Shown: in pieces, positions 1-10,301 of the stretch
Layout: the number at the start of each line of letters is the position of its first letter
How positions within the stretch are numbered: position 1 is the first letter of the stretch
Origin: Primulina eburnea
Lineage: Eukaryota; Streptophyta; Magnoliopsida; Lamiales; Gesneriaceae
Direction: 5' to 3'
Length of the DNA stretch: 64,000 nt
NCBI RefSeq assembly: GCF_022965805.1
Contig: NC_133101.1
Coordinates: forward strand, 7,084,569-7,148,568
Position numbers and translations under genes: made by a program
The notes under the pieces: model-generated
What the model was told of the DNA's origin: nothing
Database searches by the model: none
The model's input: the letters and a program-made list of their open reading frames with translations, nothing else

Positions 1-400
1 AAATTACAATAAATCAAGGATTGGGGTTGTAATCGAACCAAGATAATCTAATATTTTCAAATATAAAATTCTTTCTCCAGTTCAAGTATTTGTTTTTTCA
101 TTCCTTCCAATTTCATTATCGAACTAAGCTCGAGCTCGAATAGAATGTTAATAATTTCTCAATTCAATAATTTGTTCTAAGTTTCTAACTACCATTTCTC
201 ATAGCAAGTGGATATAAGTAAATTAGAAGGATGCTTAGACTTTGCTTATTCAAAGTTGACTTCTAAAGTCAACCATAACTAAGGAAACTCTATCAACACA
301 TTGCAAAGCCGAATTCCCACGTTGATCCAGAAAGCGATCGAGAGATAGAACACGCAGAATTCGGAGAAAATGAAGAAGATGGAAAAGGCAAATATATTAC
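1..400 (-). other. Intron 1 of the metacaspase (start of it)
   Basis: This AT-rich sequence downstream of the exon 1 donor, in minus sense, shows no second-exon motif such as the HYSGHG or DACHSG blocks of the p20 domain. It is read as intron; the acceptor lies outside the window. Confidence 0.6.
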
Positions 401-770
401 CTGTAAGCAAGATAATGGAGGATTCGGGGAACATGAACTTGGAGACCAGCATATGTTTCATGCATTTGGCGTCGTTAATGCATCCCTTAAGCTCGCTCTT
501 GGTGTTTTTGTAAGCGATCCCGATGATCACCGCCTTCTTCCGGCCATGAGCCGGAGGAGGAGGGCCTGGTGGAGCGTGGTTGTACGGCGACGGTGGGGGG
601 TAGTAGTTGTTGTAGCCGTTGAAGGAGGGGGTGTTTTGGAGATAGCTAGGTTGCGGCGGAGCAGGTGCTATTTGGGTGATAGCCTGGCAGATGACGCAGC
701 GGATGGAGGTGGCGCCCGGCGGCAGCTGGAGGGGCGTGCGGCAGTTGGAGCAGTTCACTAGCATTAACAT
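401..770 (-). CDS. Type I metacaspase with LSD1 zinc finger, exon 1 only (partial)
   Basis: The minus strand encodes a start Met (codon 768-770, or a second one at 762-764) followed by MLVNCSNCRTPLQLPPGA, then a paired CxxC segment (CSNC and CVIC). This is the LSD1-type zinc finger of plant type I metacaspases. A Pro/Tyr-rich linker follows, then GRKKAVIIGIAYKNTKSELK and GCINDAKCM, the start of the p20 caspase-like fold. Exon 1 ends at 401, before a GT donor (plus-strand AC at 399-400), leaving one codon base, as expected before the next acidic residues. The His/Cys catalytic dyad lies in later exons beyond the left edge; positions 1-398 look like intron 1. Family members are Ca2+-dependent cysteine proteases cleaving after Arg/Lys and acting in cell-death control. 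I am sure of the family but not of the paralogue. Confidence 0.9.
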
Positions 771-939
771 TTTTATTGGTTCGATGGAGAGATGGGAGTG
801 AAATTGCACAGAAATTGAATCTATAATTATATACGCGTGAAAGGGAACATAGTGAACTTTTAACACCCTATGTTAAATAGTCTTCTTTTAATAATTTAGT
901 TGACCGGAGTGCAAATTCCACATCTTTATAATTTATTTA

Positions 940-1122
940 GACAAAAACTTGTGTGAGACGGTTTCACGGGTCGTATTTGTGAGACAGGTCTCTTATTTAG
1001 GTTATCAATAAAAAAAAGTATTATTTTTTATGCTAGCAGTATTACTTTTTATTATGAATATCAGTAAGGTTGACCCGTCTCACATATTAGGATCCGTGAG
1101 ACGGTCTCATATGAGACCACTC
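940..1122 (+). mobile_element. Mutator-like MITE, copy A
   Basis: The 183-bp element starts with CAAAAACTTGTGTGAGACGG and ends with a diverged inverted copy of the GTGAGACGGTCTCACGG block. It is flanked by an exact 9-bp duplication ATTTATTTA (931-939 and 1123-1131). A 9-bp duplication points to the Mutator superfamily. It has no coding capacity. Six further complete copies are listed below. Confidence 0.85.
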
Positions 1123-1131
1123 ATTTATTTA

Positions 1132-1708
1132 TGCTCAATATTATTTACATGCTAATTTATATATGTTGTTCACACTCATTTCTATAAAATGAGAAAAATT
1201 GCAAAATTTGTTATGTAGCTTGACATGTTTTAATTTTTTATCCCGTAAATTATCAAAATTTTGGTCTTAATACAACAATTTGAAATTTTAGCTATTTTTC
1301 GTCGAATGACTAACAAGTATTCAATGCAACATGGATAATGTATAAAAGACAATTTTGTAGTTTTTTCCGTATAAAAGTCATTCATAAGATGAAATGATGA
1401 GCCATATATGTAATATAAAACATAGTTAAAATAATAATAATTTTATTTTATGATTGACTTGAATATTAAAATATAACAATGGGAAATTAAAGCAAGTAGA
1501 GAAGGGAAATGTTGGGAAGGGCAAATGGGAAAGACCAGGTCAATTCAATTGTAAACGGCGGAATCCATTTTGCATTTTCGTACCCGAGTTTTAAAAATCA
1601 TGAAATCGTGTAAATCCTAAAGTTAAATAGGATGATTTTGAAATCAAAAGTGATACAAAAAATTAAAAAAAAAATTGCAATTGCGGTTGTTAATACCATC
1701 TATTAGGA
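1132..1708. other. AT-rich intergenic sequence
   Basis: I see no coding frame, RNA gene or element boundaries here. The sequence is A/T-rich with short homopolymers. Confidence 0.5.
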
Positions 1709-1717
1709 CTCATGTTT

Positions 1718-1883
1718 GGCAAAAACTTGAGTGAGACGGTCTCACGGATCGTATTTGTGAGACAGATCTCTTATTTGTGTCATCCATGAAAAGTATAACT
1801 TTTTATGCTAAGAGTATTACTGTTTATTGTGAATTTGGGTATGATTGACCCGTCTCACAGATTAAGATCCGTGAGACCCACTC
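1718..1883 (+). mobile_element. Mutator-like MITE, copy B
   Basis: This 166-bp copy is in the same orientation as copy A and starts GGCAAAAACTTGAGTGAGAC. It is flanked by an exact 9-bp duplication CTCATGTTT (1709-1717 and 1884-1892). The right end is shortened compared with copy A. Confidence 0.88.
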
Positions 1884-2092
1884 CTCATGTTTTGCTATTG
1901 AAGCACCACTTGTAGCAGAAATTCGTTTTGGTATTAAGCAGGGAGACGTACGTGAATTAGTCAACATTGCTATCGAGAGGCCCACCATGTTGCGCACACA
2001 TTGGCAGAAGAAAGACTTACTAAGGGCATTATTGTTTCGTTCGTGGACTTTATCCCTATACATATGTATATATCAGTTCTTTTGGCACAAAA
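1884..2092 (+). other. Unrecognised coding-like fragment
   Basis: Immediately right of MITE copy B the plus strand has an open frame beginning at 1894 that reads like protein (AIEAPLVAEIRF, then IKQGDVRELVNIAIERP). It has no start codon of its own and runs into repeat sequence near 2093. It could be a relic exon, but I do not recognise the family, and an open frame of this length can arise by chance. Confidence 0.25.
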
Positions 2093-2172
2093 GTAACACT
2101 TTTTATAGGTGACCTATAAAAAACTCGTATCACAAAATTGACTCATAAAATCGTCTCACAAAAATTTTTGTG
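2093..2172 (-). mobile_element. Diverged fragment of the same Mutator-like MITE
   Basis: The sequence keeps a TAACACTTTTTATAGGTGA-like core, CGTCTCACA and the terminal AAATTTTTGTG. This is the right half of a minus-oriented copy. No duplication could be assigned. Confidence 0.45.
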
Positions 2173-2924
2173 TTAAAGATATATGTTCTTGATGTCGCAT
2201 AATCTTATATCAAAAATTATATAATGATTTGATGATAAAGTGAAGGAAAAATCACTTAGATTGCACTTGAGCATAAGGATTTAAATATATAGATTTTAAA
2301 TTTATTTGATTGCCTGGATGAATTTGTGTTTAAGGGATTCCTTTTCGGTTTATATAGATGCAATGTTAATGATGATATATTTAAAATGATACAGTAGACT
2401 AAGGAGGGAGCGTTCAATATAGAAGATTTGATGACTTTTAATTATTTTTTTAGAATTTAATGTCTACAGTTATTTAATCAAGTTAATTATATACATTATA
2501 AAAATTTAGTGATATTCAAAATGAATTTGTGTAGAGCTTTAAAAGTCAAATGATATACAACCTTGAATTTTAAAAATATAGAGTTATTCGAAATATCCAT
2601 AGTTTTTAATAAGTTCGTGAAATTAATTTACATACAAACATTATAACTTAAAGTATGACTATCATTCGTCAAAAAATGTCTTTCGCCCAACATAAAGATT
2701 TGGACGATTATTTTAAATTTATAAACCACGTATTTATTTTTCTCATCTATCACCTCCTCTATGTCTTACTCTCTCCTATCTTCAAATGTATCTCTATATA
2801 TACAATAATTAATCATCTATTTCATCTTCAAATTTTTTTACCATTCAAGTACAAATACTTTCCGATAGTTTGGAATTTTTTTAAAAAAAAATTCAAACTA
2901 TTTTCATATAAAATTTTGAATTTT
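2173..2924. other. AT-rich intergenic sequence
   Basis: Nothing beyond A/T-rich sequence is visible. The open frame 2655-2954 is compositionally biased and is not supported as a gene. Confidence 0.5.
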
Positions 2925-3140
2925 GGAATCGATTTTGTGATTTTTAAAATATGATTTGAAAAATATTGTAATATTCAATGACAACTAAAGATGATCCAAA
3001 AAAATGTACCGTGGCATAATTCTTATATATTTGAATCAATTTTGTGATTTTTAAAATATGATTTAAAAAGATTGTAATATTGAATGATAATGAAACATGA
3101 TCCAAAAAAATATAAGGCGACTTAATTCTTAAATATTTGA
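2925..3140. repeat. Two-unit tandem repeat, about 108-bp period
   Basis: Unit 1 begins at 2925 and unit 2 at 3033. Both start with GAATC(G/A)ATTTTGTGATTTT and continue in register through a shared GATCCAAAAAAAT block to about 3139. They differ by scattered substitutions and small indels. Confidence 0.7.
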
Positions 3141-4192
3141 AAGTGTGCAACAAACATGATTAAAATAAGATTTTACTTTATAATTTAAGAAATTTAAAAA
3201 ATAAATTTTATTATATTTATTTATGACATTTAAACTTAAAATTCTATCATGTTTAAAGTGATATTTATAAAATTTTTTAAATAAAATTATTATACTACAT
3301 ATAAAAAAAAGCATAAAATTTGATGGACTCGTAAAATTGGAAGTAATAATAGATTTTTAATAAATAAAATTTAAATTATTTATTAACTTTTAAAAATAAA
3401 ATTGATTTATTTATTTTTTTAAAATATTTTCAGTTAGCCTATAAGCTATCATTTTTTATTCAAAAATTATATTTACATCGTAGTAAAATAATGTATTAGT
3501 TTTTTTTACATGAAGATAAATGACACATTTTGCAGTGATGCAATAGTTGTATTTGTTAGATAGAATAATCGAAATGTGATGTTTGATCTGTTGTACGGTT
3601 TAGAATATTTGAATTGTATAATTACTACCAGTTATAATTTTGAGTATAATGACAAACGTTTGTTCCTATAATTGATATAAAAGTCAAGATCACGGTTTCG
3701 AAGTTCATTAATTGCAAAGACTACAATTATTACAAGAGATATTATTATAGTGCAATAATTGTTCATGTTAGATAGAGCAATCGAAAAATTGTGTTGGATC
3801 TGTTGTATGGTTTAAAAATTTTGAATTATATTATTACCATCAGATATAACTTTTGGTAAAATGTCAAACACTAGGTTCTACACATGTTTAAAATTTACGA
3901 ACACACACACACATATTTAAGGATTTAACTGATTTAAATTTTAAACAAGTAAAATTTATTTACGTTAATAAATTTAAAAATTATTTCAAAGTAAAGATTT
4001 TAATTTATGTCAAATAATTATTAGCTCAAAGAAATCAATGAAAAATAATTAGATATAATTAAAGGTACAAATCCATATAATTATATGAAAAGGTTAACAA
4101 GTATCTATAAAATTCTTGCGAAAAGTCTACACAAATCAATTAATCTTGTTTGAAATTATGTGAGATTCTATATAAATCTATAAATTGGCTTT
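3141..4192. repeat. AT-rich DNA containing a diverged direct repeat
   Basis: Positions about 3540-3670 and 3750-3875 are diverged copies of one sequence. Both contain GTTAGATAGA, then a GATCTGTTGTA(C/T)GGTTTA block, then a TATTACCA-like and a GTCAAAC-like block. They are probably relics of one dispersed repeat. A short (AC)n run lies near 3903. There is no gene evidence. Confidence 0.45.
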
Positions 4193-5608
4193 GTTAATGT
4201 GGGGACCCGGACGCTAATCACAGTCATAATCGTCATTGGGACTAATTAATCAATTATAAAACAGGGTCTAAATTTTTTTTTTTAAAATGCGGAACGTAAT
4301 GACAACAATCTAATATACAACTCGGTATATAATAAAGTACAAGTCATGTACCGTTTACAATTCAGTACAAACTACGGTTCAACAACTACTATCCAGTGTT
4401 CAAACCCTATATACAATCCAAGTCCGGAGCCTCCACTCTAATCACGATCTCTCCTCATCTCCTGGACCCTGAACCTGCCTCACCTGTTGTCATGTACACA
4501 TACAAACAAGACAACAGCCGGATAACTCCGGTGAGAATAAATCCCAGTATAAATCAAAGAACATGCAGTCATATATTCAATATCAAACATGAAACAGATA
4601 ACAGTAATACATATCAAAATCAGAAATGTAAACAATATCAATCTGTCGACAATATTCGTGACTCCACGATTCAGACTAGACTCAATCCTAGCCTAGGGAT
4701 CCCGGTGTCCAGATGTGGCATTCCTATATCGACAAACAGTAATAGAAAAGACTCCAGTTCTATCCAAGTCGATATAACCAAACATCCAGTGTCCAGACGC
4801 ATCCGTCATAGACTATGGTCTATCGCCATATCTTGTGACATCGTGCAATGTACCCGTGGTTACCTGCCACTATCAGGTACTTCTGTCACAAGATTACTCA
4901 TCTAATGCATGCTCCTATAAATCCATAGAACAAGCATTTAAATCAAATCATTAAACACAATGATAAACGATTAATAAGTATGTGATTTAGGGAAACTCAA
5001 GTACATCCTACTTGAGTCGATTTCCCAATACACATTGACTTATACCTTCCGTTGCAATTTCGGTCTGGAATCCAAACTCTGTCAATCCCTCAATCTGACA
5101 ATGGCAATACCAATAATCTCATACCAATATACCATTCGAATTACTAACAATCTGATTAATCTTGATTTAATTCAAAATCAACGGCATAACGGTACAATCT
5201 CAGTATCCCCGTCAATACCAAATCAACAGACATCAATTACCAATCATAACTCATATCCATTACAATCTGTAATTCAATCACAATTCAAATTTGTCTGGTA
5301 TAAATCAATATATCCTAAAAATTCATCACAATTCCATAATCAGTCCGTTTCTCAATCTGACTTCGATTCTACGATGTCTAATATGTCAAGAACATCATAT
5401 ATGAATTCCATTCAATTCTGACAACATCATAATTTCAAAGCATGTCAAACGTAGTAAAACTTACATCAAGTTGTAGTCTACGTTGCTAGGAACTCGGTAC
5501 CGAAGTCGGATTACAATTTATACGGACGGATTGATCGCAAATCGAATTCTGGAATCAAGGATCAAAGCTTTCCCCGGATTCTCCTTTTCTTTCTTCTGAA
5601 ACGGACGA

Positions 5609-5723
<115 letters not shown>

Positions 5724-5765
5724 ACATGCAGCAAAGCAAGTGGCTGAATGTGCGTACTGCACGTC

Positions 5766-5998
5766 TCGCGCATATGCGCGACCACCTTCCGCGCATATGC
5801 GCGAGACATTCTGTCTCGGCGCGTAGCTTCACGAGGACTCGCGCATATGCGCGACACTCTTCCGCGCATATGTGCGAGGATTTCTTCACAACTCTCGGGT
5901 TGTGTCGCGCATATGCGCGGATACACACCGCGCAGATGCGCGAGACCTACTGTCTGCTTGGCGCATGTGCGCGCGTTCTGTCGCGCATGTGCGCCGAT
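5766..5998. repeat. CGCATATGCG palindrome array in the solo LTR
   Basis: About eight copies of a GCGCATATGCGC-type palindrome, with variants such as GCGCATGTGCGC and GCGCAGATGCGC, occur in roughly 230 bp. They are separated by unrelated 10-30 bp spacers, often in pairs. In the native orientation they lie about 130-360 bp inside the LTR 5' end, the U3 region. The strong CpG content stands out against the AT-rich surroundings. Confidence 0.85.
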
Positions 5999-6130
5999 GC
6001 TACTGTCCTCGCACATACATTTCCACACGTATTCTTATTTCGTGTCTCGATTAATCCTCTTATAATCATGTCAAATTATAATTCAATAATTATAGATTAT
6101 TAGGATTAAATTTCCGGGCATTACAGTTAA

Positions 6131-6536
6131 ATTTATGTCGCCTTATTGAATTACCGTTCTAAATTCATGATGATTCATGACTTATAATTGATAGGGAAGA
6201 GTAACTCGATACATTGACACCATTCTTCCACCGAATTATTTGGTCATTGAACTCCAATTAATTGTCACGGTTATTCCAAAAATCAATCACGAACACAAAA
6301 TTTCGGAAGTGCGCGGATGTCAAGTTTTAGTATAGATTTTAAAGTCGGGTTGTCGTATTCACAGGGAAATTTGCTATTTCAAGCAAGTTCTAAGTAAGAT
6401 GATAAAAATAAATGAGTAAACAACCAATGCATCTGGACGGGTTGTCGTATCCACAGGGAAATTTACTCTCCCTTGTCGATTATAAGTCGTGAATCATCGC
6501 GAATTTAGAATGGTAATTCTATTAGACGATAAAAAT
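6131..6536. repeat. Foldback: about 73-bp inverted arms with internal direct repeat
   Basis: The left arm (6131-6204) and right arm (6464-6536) are imperfect inverted copies. The shared core reads TTCTAAATTC on one side and its complement on the other. Inside the loop, CGGGTTGTCGTAT(T/C)CACAG occurs twice in direct orientation (6346 and 6438). The solo LTR inserted directly at the left arm. The element class is not identified. Confidence 0.6.
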
Positions 6537-6591
6537 TCTCAAGTTATAAATCCAGATCTCGTGGTATTTTGATGTCTAATTTAACAACATA

Positions 6592-6624
6592 AAAACTTTT
6601 GTGAGACGGTCTTAATAGATAGCT
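6592..6624 (+). mobile_element. Terminal fragment of the Mutator-like MITE
   Basis: AAAAACTTTTGTGAGACGGTC matches only the left end of the MITE family. The rest of the element is missing. Confidence 0.4.
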
Positions 6625-6633
6625 ATTCCTTTA

Positions 6634-7143
6634 GGCAGTGTTTGGTTGCCTTGATTAGGTGAGTTTATTTTTTTTAACCCACCTAATCACTCGTTTAGTA
6701 CGTTTTTTATTTAACCAAGTCAATCTCTCATATGAATGATTAGCTTATATTAGGTAGGTTACAATAATACCTCTTCACCCCCTAGGATTATTTATCTCAC
6801 TCTTAATCCATCTTATTTTTCCAATTTTACCTCTCCTAAATCCAAACTCACCACCACTTCCTTCCATCGACCGCCCACCGCCAACTCTTGCCGTCGGCCG
6901 ACCGCCGACGCTTGCGACCGACTGGCCGCCGCCACCGGTCGACCATCGCCGCCCGCCGCCGACGCACAAATGGAAGGGCAATTTTGTCGATTCAACAAAA
7001 AATTATTAATTATCACATTTTTATCCATCATACCAAACATAATATTATTTTATCATTATATATTATATTTCTACTTCAATCATTCTTTTTATCATTTCTC
7101 TCTTAATCATTTTATTATTTTATCCTCCAAACCAAACGCAGCC
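6634..7143. mobile_element. Tourist/PIF-Harbinger-like MITE with GC-rich core
   Basis: The ends are GGCAGTGTTTGGTTG and an inverted AACCAAACGCAGCC, with TTA on both sides (6631-6633 and 7144-7146), as expected for Tourist-type insertion. The middle (about 6867-6965) is an abrupt GC-rich stretch of CCGCC/GCCGACG motifs. Its open frames on both strands are compositional and show no protein family. Confidence 0.65.
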
Positions 7144-7146
7144 TTA

Positions 7147-8898
7147 ATGTATTAAAACAAACCAAAGAACTTATATTAATCTCCAAAAGTTAATAGAGAT
7201 CCACAAACTATAAAAGATGGGGGAGGATTTCTCAAACCCTAACACTAGAAGAAATCATTTCATGTCTAGATCCAAAAATAAACCAAACAAGAATTGTTCT
7301 CTCAAAAAAAAAAAAATACATGTTTAAGAATTCAAACTTGAATTAAAATATCAGAATCAAGTTCTTCCTTTGATGTCCTTGTGAATTTGGGCTTCTTCCT
7401 TCACTGTTTCTTCAATTCCGGGCATCGTCTTTGTTGAGGATCCAAAAAATTATTTTACGATTCCTTTGACTTTTTAATAGTTCTATATATTCTTTACTGA
7501 TAACATTGTTTTTTTTTTCTAAATAGAGGCTAATTATATCAACAAATGTAAAAAAATAAAAAAAAAGTAAAAAACATAATATGTAAAATTAATAATATTT
7601 TAGCCCTTTTTAAAAAAAAAAATCAAGCATAAAACCCAATTACAAATGGGGTAAATGTGTCTGAGTTTTTACAACATATGGATGAAATATGTTTGACTAT
7701 TAAAAAATGAATGATGCATTAGTTTATTAATATTTTTAGGGGTTTAACTTCTTTTAGACTTTAAACAATGGTGGTCTTTGAAATTAGCCTTTTTAAAATA
7801 TGAATATAAAATTTGGAAAAAAATTCTTTATATCAAAAATATTATTTTTACTTTAAATATGGACCTAGTCAACCATTTGGCTATCTTACATGAGTCATAC
7901 TATGATTGGATAAATGTGATTATTTTGTTTTGCAGAAATATATGAATAATACAAAATCTTCTGTTTTCATATTCTTTTAAATTATTAATTTAATGAATGA
8001 TTTATTTATATGACAAGAATAAAACATGTATTACACATATTAAAATCCATATAATAAATGAGAAAAATAAAACAAAATGAAATCCAATATTTCAAAATAC
8101 GAGGAAAAAATCATGTTGTTTTACTTAGTTTTTACTTAGATAGATTTCAATGCGTGTGATATATTTTTTGTCTAATATTTTATGGACTTAGTATTTGAGA
8201 CGAAAAAACAACAAATTAAAACAAAAAATCAAGTTACTTGATGAAATTCAAACTTACAAATTACAAAATCAAAATCCAAAACATGTTAACTTAAATGACT
8301 ATAATTACAATTTTTATTTATAGATATAAACAAAGCAAAAACTGATTAAAAAATTTAAGATGCCAATGGCAAATATCGGGACTAGTACGAAACCAATCGG
8401 AGTAGAAGACTTTTGGAAGTTGACCTCTGAAGAAGTGGGTTCATTTCAACTTACCTTGTGAGGCACTGTCTTCATGAGGTGATCAAAGGCGCAGATTTAA
8501 ACACACATACATCTCATGAGGTGATCAAAGGCCTAAATTTAATCACTATGTAAAATCAATGGCTGAGATCTTGTGAGGACACTGCCCGCAGGGGTAGGGT
8601 CGAGTTAACCGAAGAAGTGGGGTGAGTTTCGAGGGGGCGTCGACCCATTATCTTCGACACATGCACGCATCAAATTTTTTTTTCCCAACTTTTTTTTTAA
8701 TGTTGTTAACTTGTTTTCATCTTAATTTCTTATTGTAATACTACTAAATATTGTCTTGAACTATTTAAATAATTATTTTTTTTTACATTTTATTAGTTTT
8801 TTGAAAATATATATACGGACCATTCTCGTAACGCGCTGCCCAACGTGGGTTCGGTTGGATTGAGAAATTCTCAACATACCTGATGGCAGGCTAGCCCA
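7147..8898. repeat. Intergenic AT-rich DNA with a short direct repeat
   Basis: CATGAGGTGATCAAAGGC occurs twice near 8473 and 8516, each followed by a similar AAATTTA-like tail, inside a less AT-rich patch (8360-8650) that looks like old repeat sequence. No gene is visible in the remainder. Confidence 0.4.
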
Positions 8899-8906
8899 CC
8901 TCCGTC

Positions 8907-9464
8907 TAGGGGTGATCATTCGGTTAATTCGGTTAGCGACCGAACCGAATTAGCCATAACCGAACCGAACCGAACCGAAATATTTATCCATTACCGAAAT
9001 GACCGAATTAATTTCCATTACCGATGAAAACCGAACCAAATTAAAATCGATGACCGAATTAACCGATTAGTTTAAAAAAATTATGATTTAACTTTAATTA
9101 TATATGTAATTCTTTTAACACTATAGTTTACACAAATGCATAAAAACATAAAATCACACACATCACAAATATATAAGTTTTATTTGAACACAATTAATAC
9201 ATATTATATCGATTTTAAAATTAAAAATTAAAATATTTATAAAAATTGATAAATAAATTTTTTTATTAAATAATAATATTTATTATATCGGTTAATTCAG
9301 TTAACCGATTTAAAAATTTTGAAAACCGTAACCGAACCGAATTAACCGATGTAACCGAATTGTTTTAATTTGAAAACCGAATTTCCGAAATAAACGAACC
9401 GAATTTCCGAATTGGCTCGATTCGATCGATTAATTCGATTTAACCAAAATCTTGTTCGCCCTTA
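8907..9464. mobile_element. Non-autonomous hAT element, CCGAACCG-type subterminal repeats
   Basis: The 558-bp element starts TAGGGGTGATCATTCGG and ends with an inverted TTCGCCCTTA. It is flanked by an 8-bp duplication with one mismatch (CCTCCGTC 8899-8906, CCTCCGCC 9465-9472). Both ends are packed with AACCGAACCGAATT-like motifs in opposite orientations; the middle is A/T-rich. It has no transposase. Confidence 0.75.
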
Positions 9465-9472
9465 CCTCCGCC

Positions 9473-10301
9473 CCACATAATGCTGCGTTGTGGTTGGTTG
9501 CGAGCTAGCTCGTCTTACTAATTCGTTTTGACAGTTTTATTTACTTCTATCGAATTTTTTGGTGAAAACTACATTAATTGTACTATTTCAGTTATTTATA
9601 ATTACAACTATATATATTTTGAATATTACGGTTATGATTATATTATAAATTAAAACTGTAGGAATTAATCTATAATCTATGATGTATCTGGAATCCTTTA
9701 AATTACTGTTAACAATATTTAATTTGTTACAGAGTGTATTTAAAATTCATTGATTGCGCCTGACACGAAAGGACTTTATTAGTTGGGAAAATTTTGACGT
9801 AGAAAGGGATTTGAATACTGAATTTAATTTCATTTTGACCACTCTATTTTTAAATTTATATAAATTCACAATAAATATATTTAAAATTCATCACATATAA
9901 AATTCTATCTAAACAATAAACGTATTTGAAAAAACTATTTTATTTAAAATGTTTCGTCCCAATAATAAATTAAATAATAAATCTTGGAAAATACTATTGA
10001 GAAGAGATATTGAATTTTTATTTTTTCTTAATTAAGAAGAAGAATATTTATTTAATGTAATTTTCAATTCCAAATATGAGTATGAAAATTAATCAGCCAG
10101 ACAAGAGTTGACTTCAACATTAATATAGAAAGTCTTCTGTGGAGAAAATTATATACACGATCAAATTTACAATATTTACCATATATATTTCTATTTGATC
10201 AGCTGGAACCTGAGAGGAACAAGAAAACCCTCGAAGCATGAAACTTTTCATTTCCAGAAGGCCAAAATTACAGTGAAATCCATTGATTTCTCGATCATAG
10301 A
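9473..10301. promoter_or_regulatory. Upstream region of the glycosyltransferase gene
   Basis: AT-rich sequence upstream of the ATG at 10302 presumably holds the promoter and 5' UTR. No specific element can be assigned with confidence. Confidence 0.35.

Noticed and set aside
1718..2172. Gene fragment captured between two MITE copies
   Set aside because: Copy B has its own exact 9-bp duplication ending at 1892, so it inserted independently; the fragment to its right is simply flanking DNA.
5766..5998. CRISPR-like repeat-spacer pattern
   Set aside because: Repeats are short, variable palindromes with unequal spacers inside a plant LTR, with no cas genes.
6775..7040. Gly/Arg-rich frames in the MITE at 6634-7143
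   Set aside because: Produced by the GC-rich core on both strands; no start context or family match.
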